Source: Streptomyces sp. NWU339
GTDB taxonomy: Bacteria > Actinomycetota > Actinomycetes > Streptomycetales > Streptomycetaceae
DNA length: 64,000 nucleotides
Assembly (NCBI RefSeq): GCF_003143855.1
Contig: NZ_QFRK01000033.1
Coordinates: 28,210 to 92,209, forward strand
Reading direction: 5' to 3'
Within the stretch, counting starts at the first letter, position 1; every line of letters begins with the position of its first letter. Below are positions 25,858 through 33,762 of this stretch, piece after piece. Under the pieces are notes generated by a model. That model worked only from the letters and a program-made list of their open reading frames with translations. It did not search any database and was not told where the DNA came from. Position numbers and translations under genes: made by a program.

Positions 25858-26793
25858 GTGTTTCACGGCGCGTCGAGTCGGCTGGTCGCGCAGTCGCTGG
25901 AGGGCGACGCCTATGTACTGGGCCGTTCACTGAACAACATCGCTGCCTCCGGTGCGCAATTGTTCGGTCTGGCACTGGGAGGTGCGGTCGTCGCGGTACT
26001 CGGCCCGCACCGGGCGCTCGCGGTAAGCGCCGCCCTCTACCTCGGCTGCGCGCTCGCCATCCACATCCGGCTGCCCCGGCTGCAGCCGGGAGAGTTCGGC
26101 GGCACACCCGGCAGCGCTCGAGGCGATGGCGGGGCCGTCCGGGCAAGCCTGCACGGTGCCGGCCTGCTGCTGCGCGGACACACGGTGCGACGACTGATGC
26201 TGGCCCAGTGGCTCCCGCCGGCGTTCGTAGCGGGCGCGGAAGGCCTGATCGTCGCCTACGCCGGAGGACGCCACTTCGCGCCCGGCTGGTACGCGGTGCT
26301 GATGGGCTGTCTGCCGGTCGGCATGCTTGTCGGTGACCTGCTGGTGGGTCGACTGCTACGGCCACCCGCCCGGGAGCGACTGGTAGTCCCGTTGATTGCG
26401 CTGATGGGACTGCCGCTGGTCGGCTTCGCTGCCGAGCCCGGAGTGGGCGTCTCGTCCTGTCTGCTGCTGCTCTGCGGCTTCGGATTCGCCTACGGTCTCG
26501 GCCTGCAACGGCCGTTCCTGGACGCCCTGCCGCAGGATGGCCAGGGCCAGGCCTTCGGTCTGCTCGGCTCCGGCAGCATGACGCTGCAGGGCGTCGGGCC
26601 GGTTTGCTTGGGCTCGGTGGCCGCAGGCATTGGAACAGGCGGCGCAATCGCCCTGGCAGGCGGTGCGGCGGCGCTTACCGCCGGCTGGATTCTCACCTGG
26701 CACCCGCCCACCTCCCCGGTCCCCGTCCCGAACTGCTCAACGGGATCAGAGAACGGCACCGAACAGCATGCGTGTAGTTTTCCTGCGCAGTAA
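25858..26793 (+). pseudogene. MFS transporter lacking its N-terminal part
   Basis: The readable frame gives about 311 residues. It begins VFHGASSRLVAQSLEGDAYV, a sequence that in related MFS exporters lies after roughly the first three helices. It continues with membrane segments such as LFGLALGGAVVAVLGPHRAL and LLLLCGFGFAYGLG to a normal C-terminus. No ribosome site or N-terminal helices precede it; the upstream bases belong to an IS5 fragment. It is therefore probably non-functional. Substrate unknown. Confidence 0.75.
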
Positions 26794-26975
26794 CCGTCGC
26801 CGGTCGAGTCGGCCGCGAGCCGTCACGCACCCCACCCCCACCCCACGTCTCTCTGACAGACAGTCATTCCCGGTAGCTCATTGCGTAAGGAGTCCTAAGC
26901 CTCGGCTCTGCCAGTCGTTGCGGACCACGTACGGGATCTTGAGACCACGAACAGCCCATGGAAGGTTCATGCCGC

Positions 26976-27560
26976 ATGATCGATAAATTCGCGAAGGAAA
27001 ACCTGCACGGGAGACTGCGGCGGGACCGCGAGGCGCTGCTCTGGAAACTCGACGGCTTGTCCGAATACGACGCCCGCCGGCCTTTGACAGCGACCGGGAC
27101 CAACCTCCTCGGCCTGGTCAAGCACGTGGCCACCGTCGAGGCCAGGTACTTCGGCGAGGTCTTCGACCGCCCTTCCCCGGAACCGCTGCCCCGATGGCAG
27201 GACTCCGATGGCAGCGATCAGTGGGCGACCGAGGACGAGACCCGCGATCAGATCATCGGGTTCTACCGGCGCACGTGGGAACACTCGGACACGACGATCA
27301 ACGAGCTTCCCCTCGACGCCCCCGGCCACGTGCCGTGGTGGCCGGAGCCCCATTCCAACACGAACCTGTTCGCCGTCATGGTCCACGTCCTCGGCGAGTC
27401 CATCCGGCATGCCGGGCACGCCGATATCCTGCGCGAGGGCCTCGACGGCCGGACCGGGCTGCGCGCCGAACACGAGAAGCCGATCGACGAGGAAGCCCGT
27501 GCCGCCTACCGCGCGAAGATCGAGCAGGCCGCCAGATCGGCCGCATCAATCAAGGCTTAG
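26976..27560 (+). CDS. DinB/DUF664 family protein
   Basis: I chose the ATG at 26976 (MIDKFAKENLHGRLRRDREA). The 194-residue product has the four-helix DinB fold signature: LWKLDGLSEYDARRPLTATG, NLLGLVKHVATVEARYFGEV and HVLGESIRHAGHADILREGL. The spaced histidines (KHVATVE, HVLGES, RHAGHAD) would form the metal site of this superfamily, which includes thiol-dependent S-transferases. It lies intact inside the Tn3-derived segment as the only apparently functional cargo. Its substrate is unknown. Confidence 0.85.
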   Translation: MIDKFAKENLHGRLRRDREALLWKLDGLSEYDARRPLTATGTNLLGLVKHVATVEARYFGEVFDRPSPEPLPRWQDSDGSDQWATEDETRDQIIGFYRRTWEHSDTTINELPLDAPGHVPWWPEPHSNTNLFAVMVHVLGESIRHAGHADILREGLDGRTGLRAEHEKPIDEEARAAYRAKIEQAARSAASIKA

Positions 27561-27659
27561 TCGGTCATACCGGGCAGCCTGACATCGCTTCCCCCACCGG
27601 TGCTTGCGATTTCCGAGCATCCGGCCACCTGATATGCCCGCGTCACCCGATATGGGCGT

Positions 27660-28010
27660 TCAATCCGCGCCTTCGTCGTCCTCGTCCAGCTCGAGCGCGT
27701 CAGCGTCGCTCAGCGGGCGCAGGGCGCCGGCGGCCGGGATCGAGGCGGTGAAGCTGTAGCGGCCGAGCAGGTTCAGGTTGCGGCGCTTGAGAGGGGAGAG
27801 CCGGGTGATGTCCTCCTCGCGGATCGCGTGGCCCTCGGCCTGGTAGCTGGGCGACGGCGGCGTCGACGTAACGGGTCGTCCAGAGCGCGATGGTGCTGAG
27901 GGCCAGGCTGAGCGAGCCGAGCTGGTCCTCCATGCCGTCCCGGCATGCCTGGTGGATGGTGCCGCGCTTGCCGTGGCACACGTCCCGGGCCAGCTTGTGG
28001 CGGGAGGCCG
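27660..28010 (-). pseudogene. Tn3 family transposase, C-terminal remnant with frameshift
   Basis: On the minus strand HKLARDVCHGKRGTIHQACR and GMEDQLGSLSLALSTIALWT then TRYVDAAVAQL match the end of Tn3 transposases. Near 27845 the frame shifts. The other frame continues GHAIREEDITRLSPLKRRNL, then NLLGRYSFTASIPAAGALRP, to a stop at 27660. The upstream edge is fused to the 54-bp repeat. It is inverted relative to the N-terminal piece at 24429, so inversion or repeated deletion split the original gene. Confidence 0.85.
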
Positions 28011-28013
28011 CTA

Positions 28014-28067
28014 GCCGAGCAAGATCAATCTCAGCGGCGCTTTCTATACCGCAACTACTCGCATCCG
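28014..28067 (-). repeat. 54-bp repeat, right copy
   Basis: The reverse complement (CGGATGCGAGTAGTTGCGG to GATCTTGCTCGGC) matches 24296-24349 at 50 of 54 positions. It is joined almost directly to the transposase C-terminal remnant, as expected for an internal deletion derivative in which an element end or leader is fused to the gene's tail. Confidence 0.8.
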
Positions 28068-28188
28068 TCAAGGCGTAGAACTCGTGGGTGTGACTGTCTC
28101 GCCCATCAGTAGGGAGTCACATACGCGATCTTCCGAACTGCGACGGCCGGGTCGGCAAGGTCTCCTGGAAAACCACCACCGCCACGAA

Positions 28189-28776
28189 TCACAAGCCCCG
28201 GGGGGTACCCCGACCACCGTCGGAGGCGATGCTCGAGAAGGGCTTTACGATCACTGGGCAGGAGTTCCACAGCTCCACCCCGGCCGTGAGTAGTTCCAGC
28301 ACCGCGCGTTGCTCGTCGGGAGTCCACGCGGCGCACTCGTCCCCGAACAGCTTTTCGTAGGTGCTGTTATGCACCGCGCTCTGTTGGGGCAGCCGGTGGA
28401 CCTCACCGAGTCCTCGGGCCAGATCCTCGAAGAAGTTCCACGCGTCCAGCACCGCACCCGGGGGGACGCGCCGGCGTGACGGGTCCTTCAGCCAATGCTG
28501 GACACGGACGAGCTCCAGCGTGTCGGTCTCAGAAGTGGCCAGCCTCCGCCCCTTCCGGCTCACATACACCCGCGCCTGCCGAACAGTCATGAACACCGGC
28601 ACCCGGCAGTGATCAGCTCCTGGCAACGCCAGCACCTGATCAGGGTCGTCGCCCCTGCCGCCGATCCACAGAACTACCCCGCTGCGGCCGAGCCCTCGCA
28701 CCCGGTACGCATAGAGACTGTCACCCCCACCGCGCTGTCCGGCCGCAAACACATCTGCCATCTCGATCTTTGCCAC
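28189..28776 (-). CDS. Hypothetical protein of unknown function
   Basis: A 195-residue product from GTG at 28776 (MAKIEMADVFAAGQRGGGDS). It contains LYAYRVRGLGRSGVVLWIGG, RQARVYVSRKGRRLATSETD and a helical C-terminal part ending LLTAGVELWNSCPVIVKPF. I recognise no family. No signal peptide or membrane segment is seen. It lies just outside the Tn3-derived segment and reads towards it, and its last ~15 residues look unlike the rest, so its 3' end may have been replaced. Confidence 0.6.
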   Translation of the reverse strand: MAKIEMADVFAAGQRGGGDSLYAYRVRGLGRSGVVLWIGGRGDDPDQVLALPGADHCRVPVFMTVRQARVYVSRKGRRLATSETDTLELVRVQHWLKDPSRRRVPPGAVLDAWNFFEDLARGLGEVHRLPQQSAVHNSTYEKLFGDECAAWTPDEQRAVLELLTAGVELWNSCPVIVKPFSSIASDGGRGTPRGL

Positions 28777-28960
28777 GCTCTCACCCTGGCACGACCCGCG
28801 AGAACCGTCGCGGAATTTCTTCGCAGCGGGTCAACCGGGGGTGCGGGCAGTTCCGCGCCTGAGCGGTCGCCTTCCCGTAGAGCCGCCTGTCCGTGGCCGT
28901 CACCGCCTGCTCGATGCCCTCAGGAGGGTGGAGCGCGCGCAGGATGGGTGGCCGGGATGC

Positions 28961-29332
28961 TCAGCCGTGTGAGGTCTCGGCCACGTCGACCGCTTCGAAG
29001 CCTTCGCGACGCATCCGCTCACTCCCCCAGGCGCCGAGCGGCCCGAGCGCTTGATTGAGCGTGCGCCCGTGCTCGGTCAGGGAGTACTCCACCCGCGGCG
29101 GCACCTCGGCATAGACCTCCCGGTGCACGAGACCGTCCGCCTCCATTTCGCGCAGGTGCTGCGTCAGCATCTTCTCGCTCACTCCCGGCAGGCCGCGACG
29201 GAGCTCGGCGAAGCGGCGTACGCGATGGGCGTGAAGTTCCCAGAGGATCAGTCCCTTCCACTTGCCGCTCACCACGTCGAGCGCAGCGTCGATGCCGCAG
29301 ACGTAAGGACCGCGTCTCGGCGCCTTGGCCAT
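28961..29332 (-). CDS. HxlR family winged-helix transcriptional regulator
   Basis: A 123-residue product with the HxlR core: CGIDAALDVVSGKWKGLILW, RRFAELRRGLPGVSEKMLTQ and HLREMEADGLVHREVYAEVP, followed by VEYSLTEHGRTL. These small dimeric regulators often sense redox-active or electrophilic compounds. It is divergent from an NAD(P)-dependent reductase gene, its most likely target. Direct repeats in the 83-bp interval are candidate operators. Confidence 0.92.
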   Translation of the reverse strand: MAKAPRRGPYVCGIDAALDVVSGKWKGLILWELHAHRVRRFAELRRGLPGVSEKMLTQHLREMEADGLVHREVYAEVPPRVEYSLTEHGRTLNQALGPLGAWGSERMRREGFEAVDVAETSHG

Positions 29333-29352
29333 CTCTGGTCCCCTTACTAAAA

Positions 29353-29380
29353 GGTAGGTACCGCAGAAAACAGTGGGTAC
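29353..29380. promoter_or_regulatory. Direct repeats between the HxlR and reductase genes
   Basis: GGTAGGTAC (29353-29361) and AGTGGGTAC (29372-29380) recur 19 bp apart, about two helix turns, in the divergent interval. The first lies within GGTAGGTACC. The arrangement suits a regulator binding two adjacent sites to control both genes. Confidence 0.4.
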
Positions 29381-29415
29381 TTCCGAGAGTAGTGGCGTTC
29401 TTCGAGGATGGAGGA

Positions 29416-30324
29416 GTGAACGAACAACGGAACCTCACCACCAGGCAGAACAGCGCTGTCACCGTGATCGGACTCGGCCCGATGGGCCAGGCGATGACAC
29501 GCACCCTCCTCACTGCCGGCCACCCGGTCACCGTCTGGAACCGCACCGCCAGTCGGGCCGACGGCGTCGTCACCGACGGAGCGACGCTCGCGGCGACACC
29601 CAGCGAGGCGGTCGAAGCGAGTGACCTCGTGATCCTGAGCCTCACCGACTACCAGGCGATGTACGACGTCCTCGACAGCGCCACCGGATCGCTCGCCGGC
29701 CGGACGCTGGTCAACCTGAGCTCCGACACTCCCGACGCCACACGCGAGGCGGCAACCTGGGCAGCGGGCCACGACACCACCTTCCTCACCGGAGGTGTCA
29801 TGGTCCCCGCGCCGATGGTCGGCACGGAGGCAGCCCATGTCTACTACAGCGGCCCCGACGACGCGATGCAGCGCCACCTGGCGACGTTGGCCCTGCTGGG
29901 AACACCCAAGTATCTGGGCGAGGACCCGGGCCTCGCCCAGATGATGTATCAAGCCCAACTCACGGTGTTCCTCACCACCTTGTCCGGACTGATGCACGCC
30001 ACCGCGATGCTGGGCACCGCAGGAACCAAGGCCGGGGAAGCGCTGCCGGAGTTGCTCTCCTTCGCGGACTCGACAGGCGACATCCTGAGGGCCGGTGAAG
30101 AGAACCCCGGCGTCGCGCTTGACGCCGGAGAGCACCCCGGCGACCTCAGCACGGTCACCATGATGGGCGCGACGTCCGACCACATTGTCGAGACCAGCAC
30201 GTCACTCGGCCTCGACCTCGCGCTTCCCCGGGCCGTGCAGGCCCACTATCGACGCGCGATCGAGGACGGACACGGCGGCGACAACTGGACCCGCATCATC
30301 GACGGCATCCGAGAACCGCGCTGA
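29416..30324 (+). CDS. NAD(P)-dependent oxidoreductase, imine reductase / 3-hydroxyacid dehydrogenase-like
   Basis: I chose the GTG at 29416 with GAGGA eight bases upstream; an upstream in-frame start is less likely. The 302-residue product has a Rossmann fold, VTVIGLGPMGQAMTRTLLTA, with VTVWNRTASRAD (the NRT motif favours NADPH). A helical C-terminal dimerisation domain ends HYRRAIEDGHGGDNWTRIID, as in bacterial imine reductases and related proteins. The divergent HxlR regulator suggests induction by a small molecule. The substrate is unknown. Confidence 0.88.
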   Translation: MNEQRNLTTRQNSAVTVIGLGPMGQAMTRTLLTAGHPVTVWNRTASRADGVVTDGATLAATPSEAVEASDLVILSLTDYQAMYDVLDSATGSLAGRTLVNLSSDTPDATREAATWAAGHDTTFLTGGVMVPAPMVGTEAAHVYYSGPDDAMQRHLATLALLGTPKYLGEDPGLAQMMYQAQLTVFLTTLSGLMHATAMLGTAGTKAGEALPELLSFADSTGDILRAGEENPGVALDAGEHPGDLSTVTMMGATSDHIVETSTSLGLDLALPRAVQAHYRRAIEDGHGGDNWTRIIDGIREPR

Positions 30325-30482
30325 CCGAACGCGGGACCGATGACCACAGACCCAGCCGCGACGCACGTGGTCGATCCCGGGACGTCGATCCACGCGGTCG
30401 GCTTCGGGCGCCGTGTCCGGCAAGGGCAGGTGTTCCCACGTCGGTCGCCGGAACCGGGACCATCCCCGCGGGTACGTGGAAC

Positions 30483-30724
30483 GAGGTCAGTGACGGCCAA
30501 CTCCAACGCGACTGCCTCGCCCGTGCACTGGTCCTGTGCCCCCGCCGACTGATCTGCGACGAGATGACCGCCATGCTCGACGCCTCGACAACGGCCGCCC
30601 TGGTCAAGGCCGTCGAGGACTACCGCACCGCAACGGGCGCGATCCTGCTGACCGTGGGCCACGGCCGCACCCTCCTGGACCGCCGGTGCGACCGCACGGT
30701 TCATTGGGACACAGTGGCGAGGCC
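30483..30724 (+). pseudogene. Degraded duplicate of the nikE 3' half
   Basis: From 30483 the reading frame gives EVSDGQLQRDCLARALVL, CPRRLICDEMTAMLDASTTA and LLDRRCDRTVHWDTVARPG. This parallels nikE (about 21826-22068) base for base with scattered changes. The Walker A half is absent, the ABC signature has Ala to Asp, and there is no start. After about 30724 the similarity ends. It is a partial duplication now without function. Confidence 0.88.
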
Positions 30725-30763
30725 CGGCGCGCCGACGGCCAAGGCGAGTCAGCGGACCTCCCT

Positions 30764-31045
30764 TCACTCAAGGGACGGCTGGAGCCGCTGGACACTGAGG
30801 CCCGTCCTGCTGCGGGCATTCGCCTCGGCCAGCCGAACGCGAAGCAACTCCTCCGAAGTGAGGGGCCGGACTCGGCTCGGGTCGGCGTCCCACTCCCGCC
30901 CACCGGGCAGCGGGCGGAGCTGAAGATACGGCCCTTCATGCCCTATGACGACACCGACACGATCGCGCTCGGTGTCCAGGACGGCGGTGCCGGCTGGGGG
31001 AGGAGCGGGTCCGGGCGCGGAGGCGTCGGAACTCGGCCCGCTCAC
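30764..31045 (-). CDS. Small conserved hypothetical protein
   Basis: A 93-residue product from GTG at 31045, overlapping the upstream gene's TGA. It contains TERDRVGVVIGHEGPYLQLR, then PLPGGREWDADPSRVRPLTS and LLRVRLAEANARSR. It resembles small Streptomyces proteins that occur near HTH/DUF397 genes. Function is unknown. It is probably the second gene of a two-gene operon divergent from the HTH regulator. Confidence 0.7.
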   Translation of the reverse strand: MSGPSSDASAPGPAPPPAGTAVLDTERDRVGVVIGHEGPYLQLRPLPGGREWDADPSRVRPLTSEELLRVRLAEANARSRTGLSVQRLQPSLE

Positions 31046-31323
31046 TGGTCGGCGCCCCTCGCGATGACGGCGGCGAGGGCCAGGGCGACGGGCGCCGAGC
31101 AGACACCGAGGTGCACGAGCGCGTACCGGGCACTGGCGGGAACACGGTGGCCTTCGACCGCACCCGCCGTCCGCTCCTCAGCCTCCTCGGGCAACACGTC
31201 TCCCCAGGGAGTACGGACGTCCATCGCGGGGAGCTGGATGCCGGCCCGCGTGAGAGCGGCGGCAAGGGCGTCACGGGCGTCGGTGGCTTCCTGGAGCTTG
31301 GGGGCAGGGTGGTGTGTCGGCAT
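31042..31323 (-). CDS. Small conserved hypothetical protein
   Basis: A 93-residue product from ATG at 31323, with GGAAGGA upstream. It reads MPTHHPAPKLQEATDARDAL and ends YALVHLGVCSAPVALALAAV then IARGADQ. The hydrophobic C-terminal stretch might be buried or membrane-associated. It is divergent from the HTH/DUF397 pair with 205 bp between, and is coupled to the next small gene by a GTGA overlap. Function unknown. Confidence 0.7.
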   Translation of the reverse strand: MPTHHPAPKLQEATDARDALAAALTRAGIQLPAMDVRTPWGDVLPEEAEERTAGAVEGHRVPASARYALVHLGVCSAPVALALAAVIARGADQ

Positions 31324-31402
31324 GGGGGTCCTTCCGTTCGGAACGGGTGAGGAGCGGGTGTGGCCGTGCAGATTCGCGATTCGGCCACATTGCCCAGCAC
31401 CA

Positions 31403-31432
31403 CGTATTACGTTGCGTAGTCAGTGCGTTACG
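31403..31432. promoter_or_regulatory. AT-richer CGTA/TACG repeats in the divergent HTH interval
   Basis: The interval holds CGTATTACG (31403-31411), TACGTTGCGTA (31408-31418, a dyad) and GCGTTACG (31425-31432). These repeated TACG/CGTA half-sites between the small-protein operon and the HTH gene are candidate binding sites for the HTH protein. No clear -35/-10 pair could be fixed. Confidence 0.35.
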
Positions 31433-31528
31433 AGAATGCAGTCGGGGTGAGGCGCGACGCGCCGTAGGCACGGTCGGGTTCCCCTCTCGAAAGCGCATGT
31501 GCCACACGTTCCACGGAGGTGAGTCACC

Positions 31529-32365
31529 TTGCCGCAGCGCCGCATCGTCACAGGCCGCAGTCAGGAACCGCGCCAGCGATTCGCTGAAGAATTAAGGCAG
31601 TTGAGGACGTCAAGGGGTGACAGTCTGCGACAACTCGGGGAGCGGATGGGCTGGGACTGGTCGCTGTTCGGAAAGATGGAGAAGGGCGACACTCTGGGCG
31701 GTCCTGAGGTAGTCCAGGCGCTGGACCAGTACTACGGGACGCCGGGGCTCCTGCTCGCCCTCTGGGAGCTGGCCGCTGGGGACCATACCCAGTTCCGTGA
31801 GCGGTATCGCCGGTACATGGCGCTGGAAGCCGAGGCGGTGAGCCTGTGGCACTTCGCGGTGAGTGTGCTGCCGGGGCTGCTGCAGACACCGGGATACGCC
31901 AGGGAGGTGCTGGCAGCGGGCGGGAGCCGAGGAGCAGAGCTGGAGCAACAGATCAAGGCCCGGATCGGGCGGCAGGAACTGCTGGACGGTGAAGCATCAC
32001 CCCCGTTTCGCACGATTCTCGCCGAGGCGGTCCTGCGTACGCCGTTGCAGGACGAGGGGGAGTGGCGGGCTCAACTCGCCTGCCTGGCTGAGGTGGCCGA
32101 GCGGGAGAACGTGACAGTTCAGGTGCTGCCCCAGAGGGCAGGGGTGCATGGGTTGGTTGCCACGGACGTGTGGTTCCTGCGGCTCACGGACGGTCGCCCC
32201 GTGGCCTACACGGAGAACGCGCACGAGGGTGAACTCATCGAGGAAAACACTCGGATCGAGCGTCTGCAGCGTGCCTACGATGTGGTGCGCGACAAGGCCA
32301 TGTCCCCTGCCGAGTCGCGGAAATTCATCCTGCGCATGTTGGAGGAGTCGCCGTGCGATCCATAG
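31529..32365 (+). CDS. Helix-turn-helix regulator with DUF5753 effector-type domain
   Basis: The start is a TTG at 31529, six bases after GGAGGTGA. In the 278-residue product residues 15-75 form an XRE-type HTH (FAEELRQLRTSRGDSLRQLG, then GWDWSLFGKMEKGD). Residues 95-270 form the DUF5753 domain (VLPGLLQTPGYAREVLAAGG, NVTVQVLPQRAGVHGLVATD and the C-terminal YDVVRDKAMSPAESRKFI). Such proteins are abundant in Streptomyces. They pair with a DUF397 gene; some pairs affect development or antibiotic production. The DUF397 gene overlaps its 3' end. Confidence 0.92.
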   Translation: MPQRRIVTGRSQEPRQRFAEELRQLRTSRGDSLRQLGERMGWDWSLFGKMEKGDTLGGPEVVQALDQYYGTPGLLLALWELAAGDHTQFRERYRRYMALEAEAVSLWHFAVSVLPGLLQTPGYAREVLAAGGSRGAELEQQIKARIGRQELLDGEASPPFRTILAEAVLRTPLQDEGEWRAQLACLAEVAERENVTVQVLPQRAGVHGLVATDVWFLRLTDGRPVAYTENAHEGELIEENTRIERLQRAYDVVRDKAMSPAESRKFILRMLEESPCDP

Positions 32366-32562
32366 ACCCGGGTGCCGTGACGTGGCGCAAGAGCAGCTAC
32401 AGCAATCCAGACGGCGGCGCCTGCCTTGAAGTCTCTGATGACTGGCTCCCCGTCGTTCCCGTGCGCGACAGCAAGACGCCGGACAGCCCAGTACTCGTTC
32501 TGGCTGCGAAAACCTGGACCTCCTTCGTCACCGCCGTAGTACGTGATGAGTTGGGCGCCTGA
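32353..32562 (+). CDS. DUF397 domain protein
   Basis: A 69-residue product from GTG at 32353, inside the end of the HTH gene. It has the family core: VTWRKSSYSNPDGGACLEV, then VVPVRDSKTPDSPVLVLAAK and TWTSFVTAVV. It is thought to act with the HTH partner, possibly as antagonist of the regulator. The overlap gives tight co-expression. Confidence 0.92.
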   Translation: MRSIDPGAVTWRKSSYSNPDGGACLEVSDDWLPVVPVRDSKTPDSPVLVLAAKTWTSFVTAVVRDELGA

Positions 32563-32755
32563 GCCACACAACGAAGGTCGATGACGACCCCGTGCCCACC
32601 GATCATCAAGTGCGGGGCCGTCCGCCAGCCGGTGAGGTCGTGTGAAAACCCATGGCGTCGGCGAGCAGACTGCAGGGGTGACGGCTCAACTACTGTCGGA
32701 ACTCTCTATGAGTGCAGGGAGTAGTTCACCTTCACCGTGCCCCGTCCGGTCAGAT

Positions 32756-32784
32756 GGAACTATCCCCGCGGGTGCGGGGAGCAG
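32756..32784 (-). repeat. Type I-E-like CRISPR repeat, isolated, minus orientation
   Basis: On the minus strand the 29 bases begin CTGCTCCCCGCACCCGCGGG and end GATAGTTCC. This is the length and pattern of Streptomyces type I-E repeats (CTCCCCGC...GCGGGGATGGTCCC). It matches 32812-32840 but in opposite orientation. The unit lacks array neighbours. Confidence 0.7.
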
Positions 32785-32811
32785 TGGGTCACCTCGGTCG
32801 CACTCATGGTG

Positions 32812-32840
32812 CTGCTCCCCGCACCCGCAGGGATGGTCTC
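32812..32840 (+). repeat. Type I-E-like CRISPR repeat, isolated, plus orientation
   Basis: The 29 bases begin CTGCTCCCCGCACCCGCAGG and end GATGGTCTC. They differ from the inverted unit at 32756-32784 at a few positions. The 27-bp stretch between the two is shorter than the usual 32-nt spacer. No third repeat follows within a spacer length. Confidence 0.7.
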
Positions 32841-33084
32841 ACCTACGCCATCTGCCGCGAACGCGGCGAAAAGGCAGGCGTGTTGTCACCAGGACCACCG
32901 AACGGGGTGCACTGGACTGATCCCGGTTCTTCCACTTCGTGATCGTGTCACCGGTCTGTGACAGCGATGTCCTGGAACGAAGACGCCGGGATCTCCTCGG
33001 CTCGTAGCCCCCTCATAGTGGACAAGCAAGCACCGAGAAGCCGAAACCGCTTCGGCCTCAATCACTGATCACCAGGGGGATTTC

Positions 33085-33762
33085 ATGTTCGGCAACCGTC
33101 GCAAGGCCTTACTCGTCTCCGTGGCCCTCGTCGGAGGCGCCATGCTGATGACGGCGTGCCAGGACTCGGACGCGGCCACGGACACCGGCGCTGCGCCGGG
33201 TTCTTCGTCCGCCACTCCGGCCGGCGATGCGGTCACCCCGTCCGGCTCGTCGACCGCGGGCGGTGACCAGGGCACCGGCAAGGGCTCCGACGCCCCGGGC
33301 AAGGGAACTGCGGACGGGGCCGGCTCCGGCGCCGACACCGGCAACGGCAAGCGGGAGCCGGTCGAGCAGAGCTGCGGCGCCAACGACATCTCCTGGAGCA
33401 CCAGGTCCGAGACCCAGGCCGGCGGATACATCCTGATCATCGCCAAGGCGAAGCCGGGGATCACCTGCTACCTGCCCGCCGCGCTTCCGACCGTGGCGTT
33501 CGGATCCGACGGCACCCAGGCGGGTCCCGCGGAGCAGGCCGTCGGCGAGCAGATCAAGCTGAGCGGGAGCACCACCGCCTACGCCGGGGTGAACCCGAAG
33601 ACCACCAACGGAAACGGCGGCAAGGAACTGGACAGCATCATCGTCGCCATCGGTGACGACGACCCCAACCCGGTTTCCCTGCCGGTCGGCACCATCACTG
33701 TCGATCGCCCGATCGTCACCAACTGGCACACCGCCCCGGAGGACGCCGTTCCCTTCAGCTGA
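33085..33762 (+). CDS. DUF4232 lipoprotein
   Basis: A 225-residue product with a lipoprotein signal (MFGNRRKALLVSVALVGGAM, then LMTACQDSD with lipid-attachment Cys). A Gly/Ser/Asp-rich linker (about 30-90) leads to the secreted DUF4232 domain (CGANDISWSTRSETQAGGYI, then CYLPAALPTVAFGSDG; two Cys for a disulfide). The family is widespread on actinobacterial cell surfaces with no known activity. The linker would hold the domain away from the membrane. Confidence 0.88.
   Translation: MFGNRRKALLVSVALVGGAMLMTACQDSDAATDTGAAPGSSSATPAGDAVTPSGSSTAGGDQGTGKGSDAPGKGTADGAGSGADTGNGKREPVEQSCGANDISWSTRSETQAGGYILIIAKAKPGITCYLPAALPTVAFGSDGTQAGPAEQAVGEQIKLSGSTTAYAGVNPKTTNGNGGKELDSIIVAIGDDDPNPVSLPVGTITVDRPIVTNWHTAPEDAVPFS

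Larger units (their letters stand above)
32563..33084. other. Non-coding interval with two CRISPR-like repeats
   Basis: In 522 bp without a convincing gene, the only clear structure is the pair of 29-nt repeats at 32756-32784 and 32812-32840. The sequence after the DUF397 stop has no cas gene. Upstream of 33085 the bases AGGGGGA at 33072-33078 form the ribosome site of the next gene. Confidence 0.6.

Noticed and set aside
32700..32880. A CRISPR array
   Set aside because: Only two repeats are present, facing opposite ways with a 27-bp gap, and there are no cas genes. I report the repeats but not an array.
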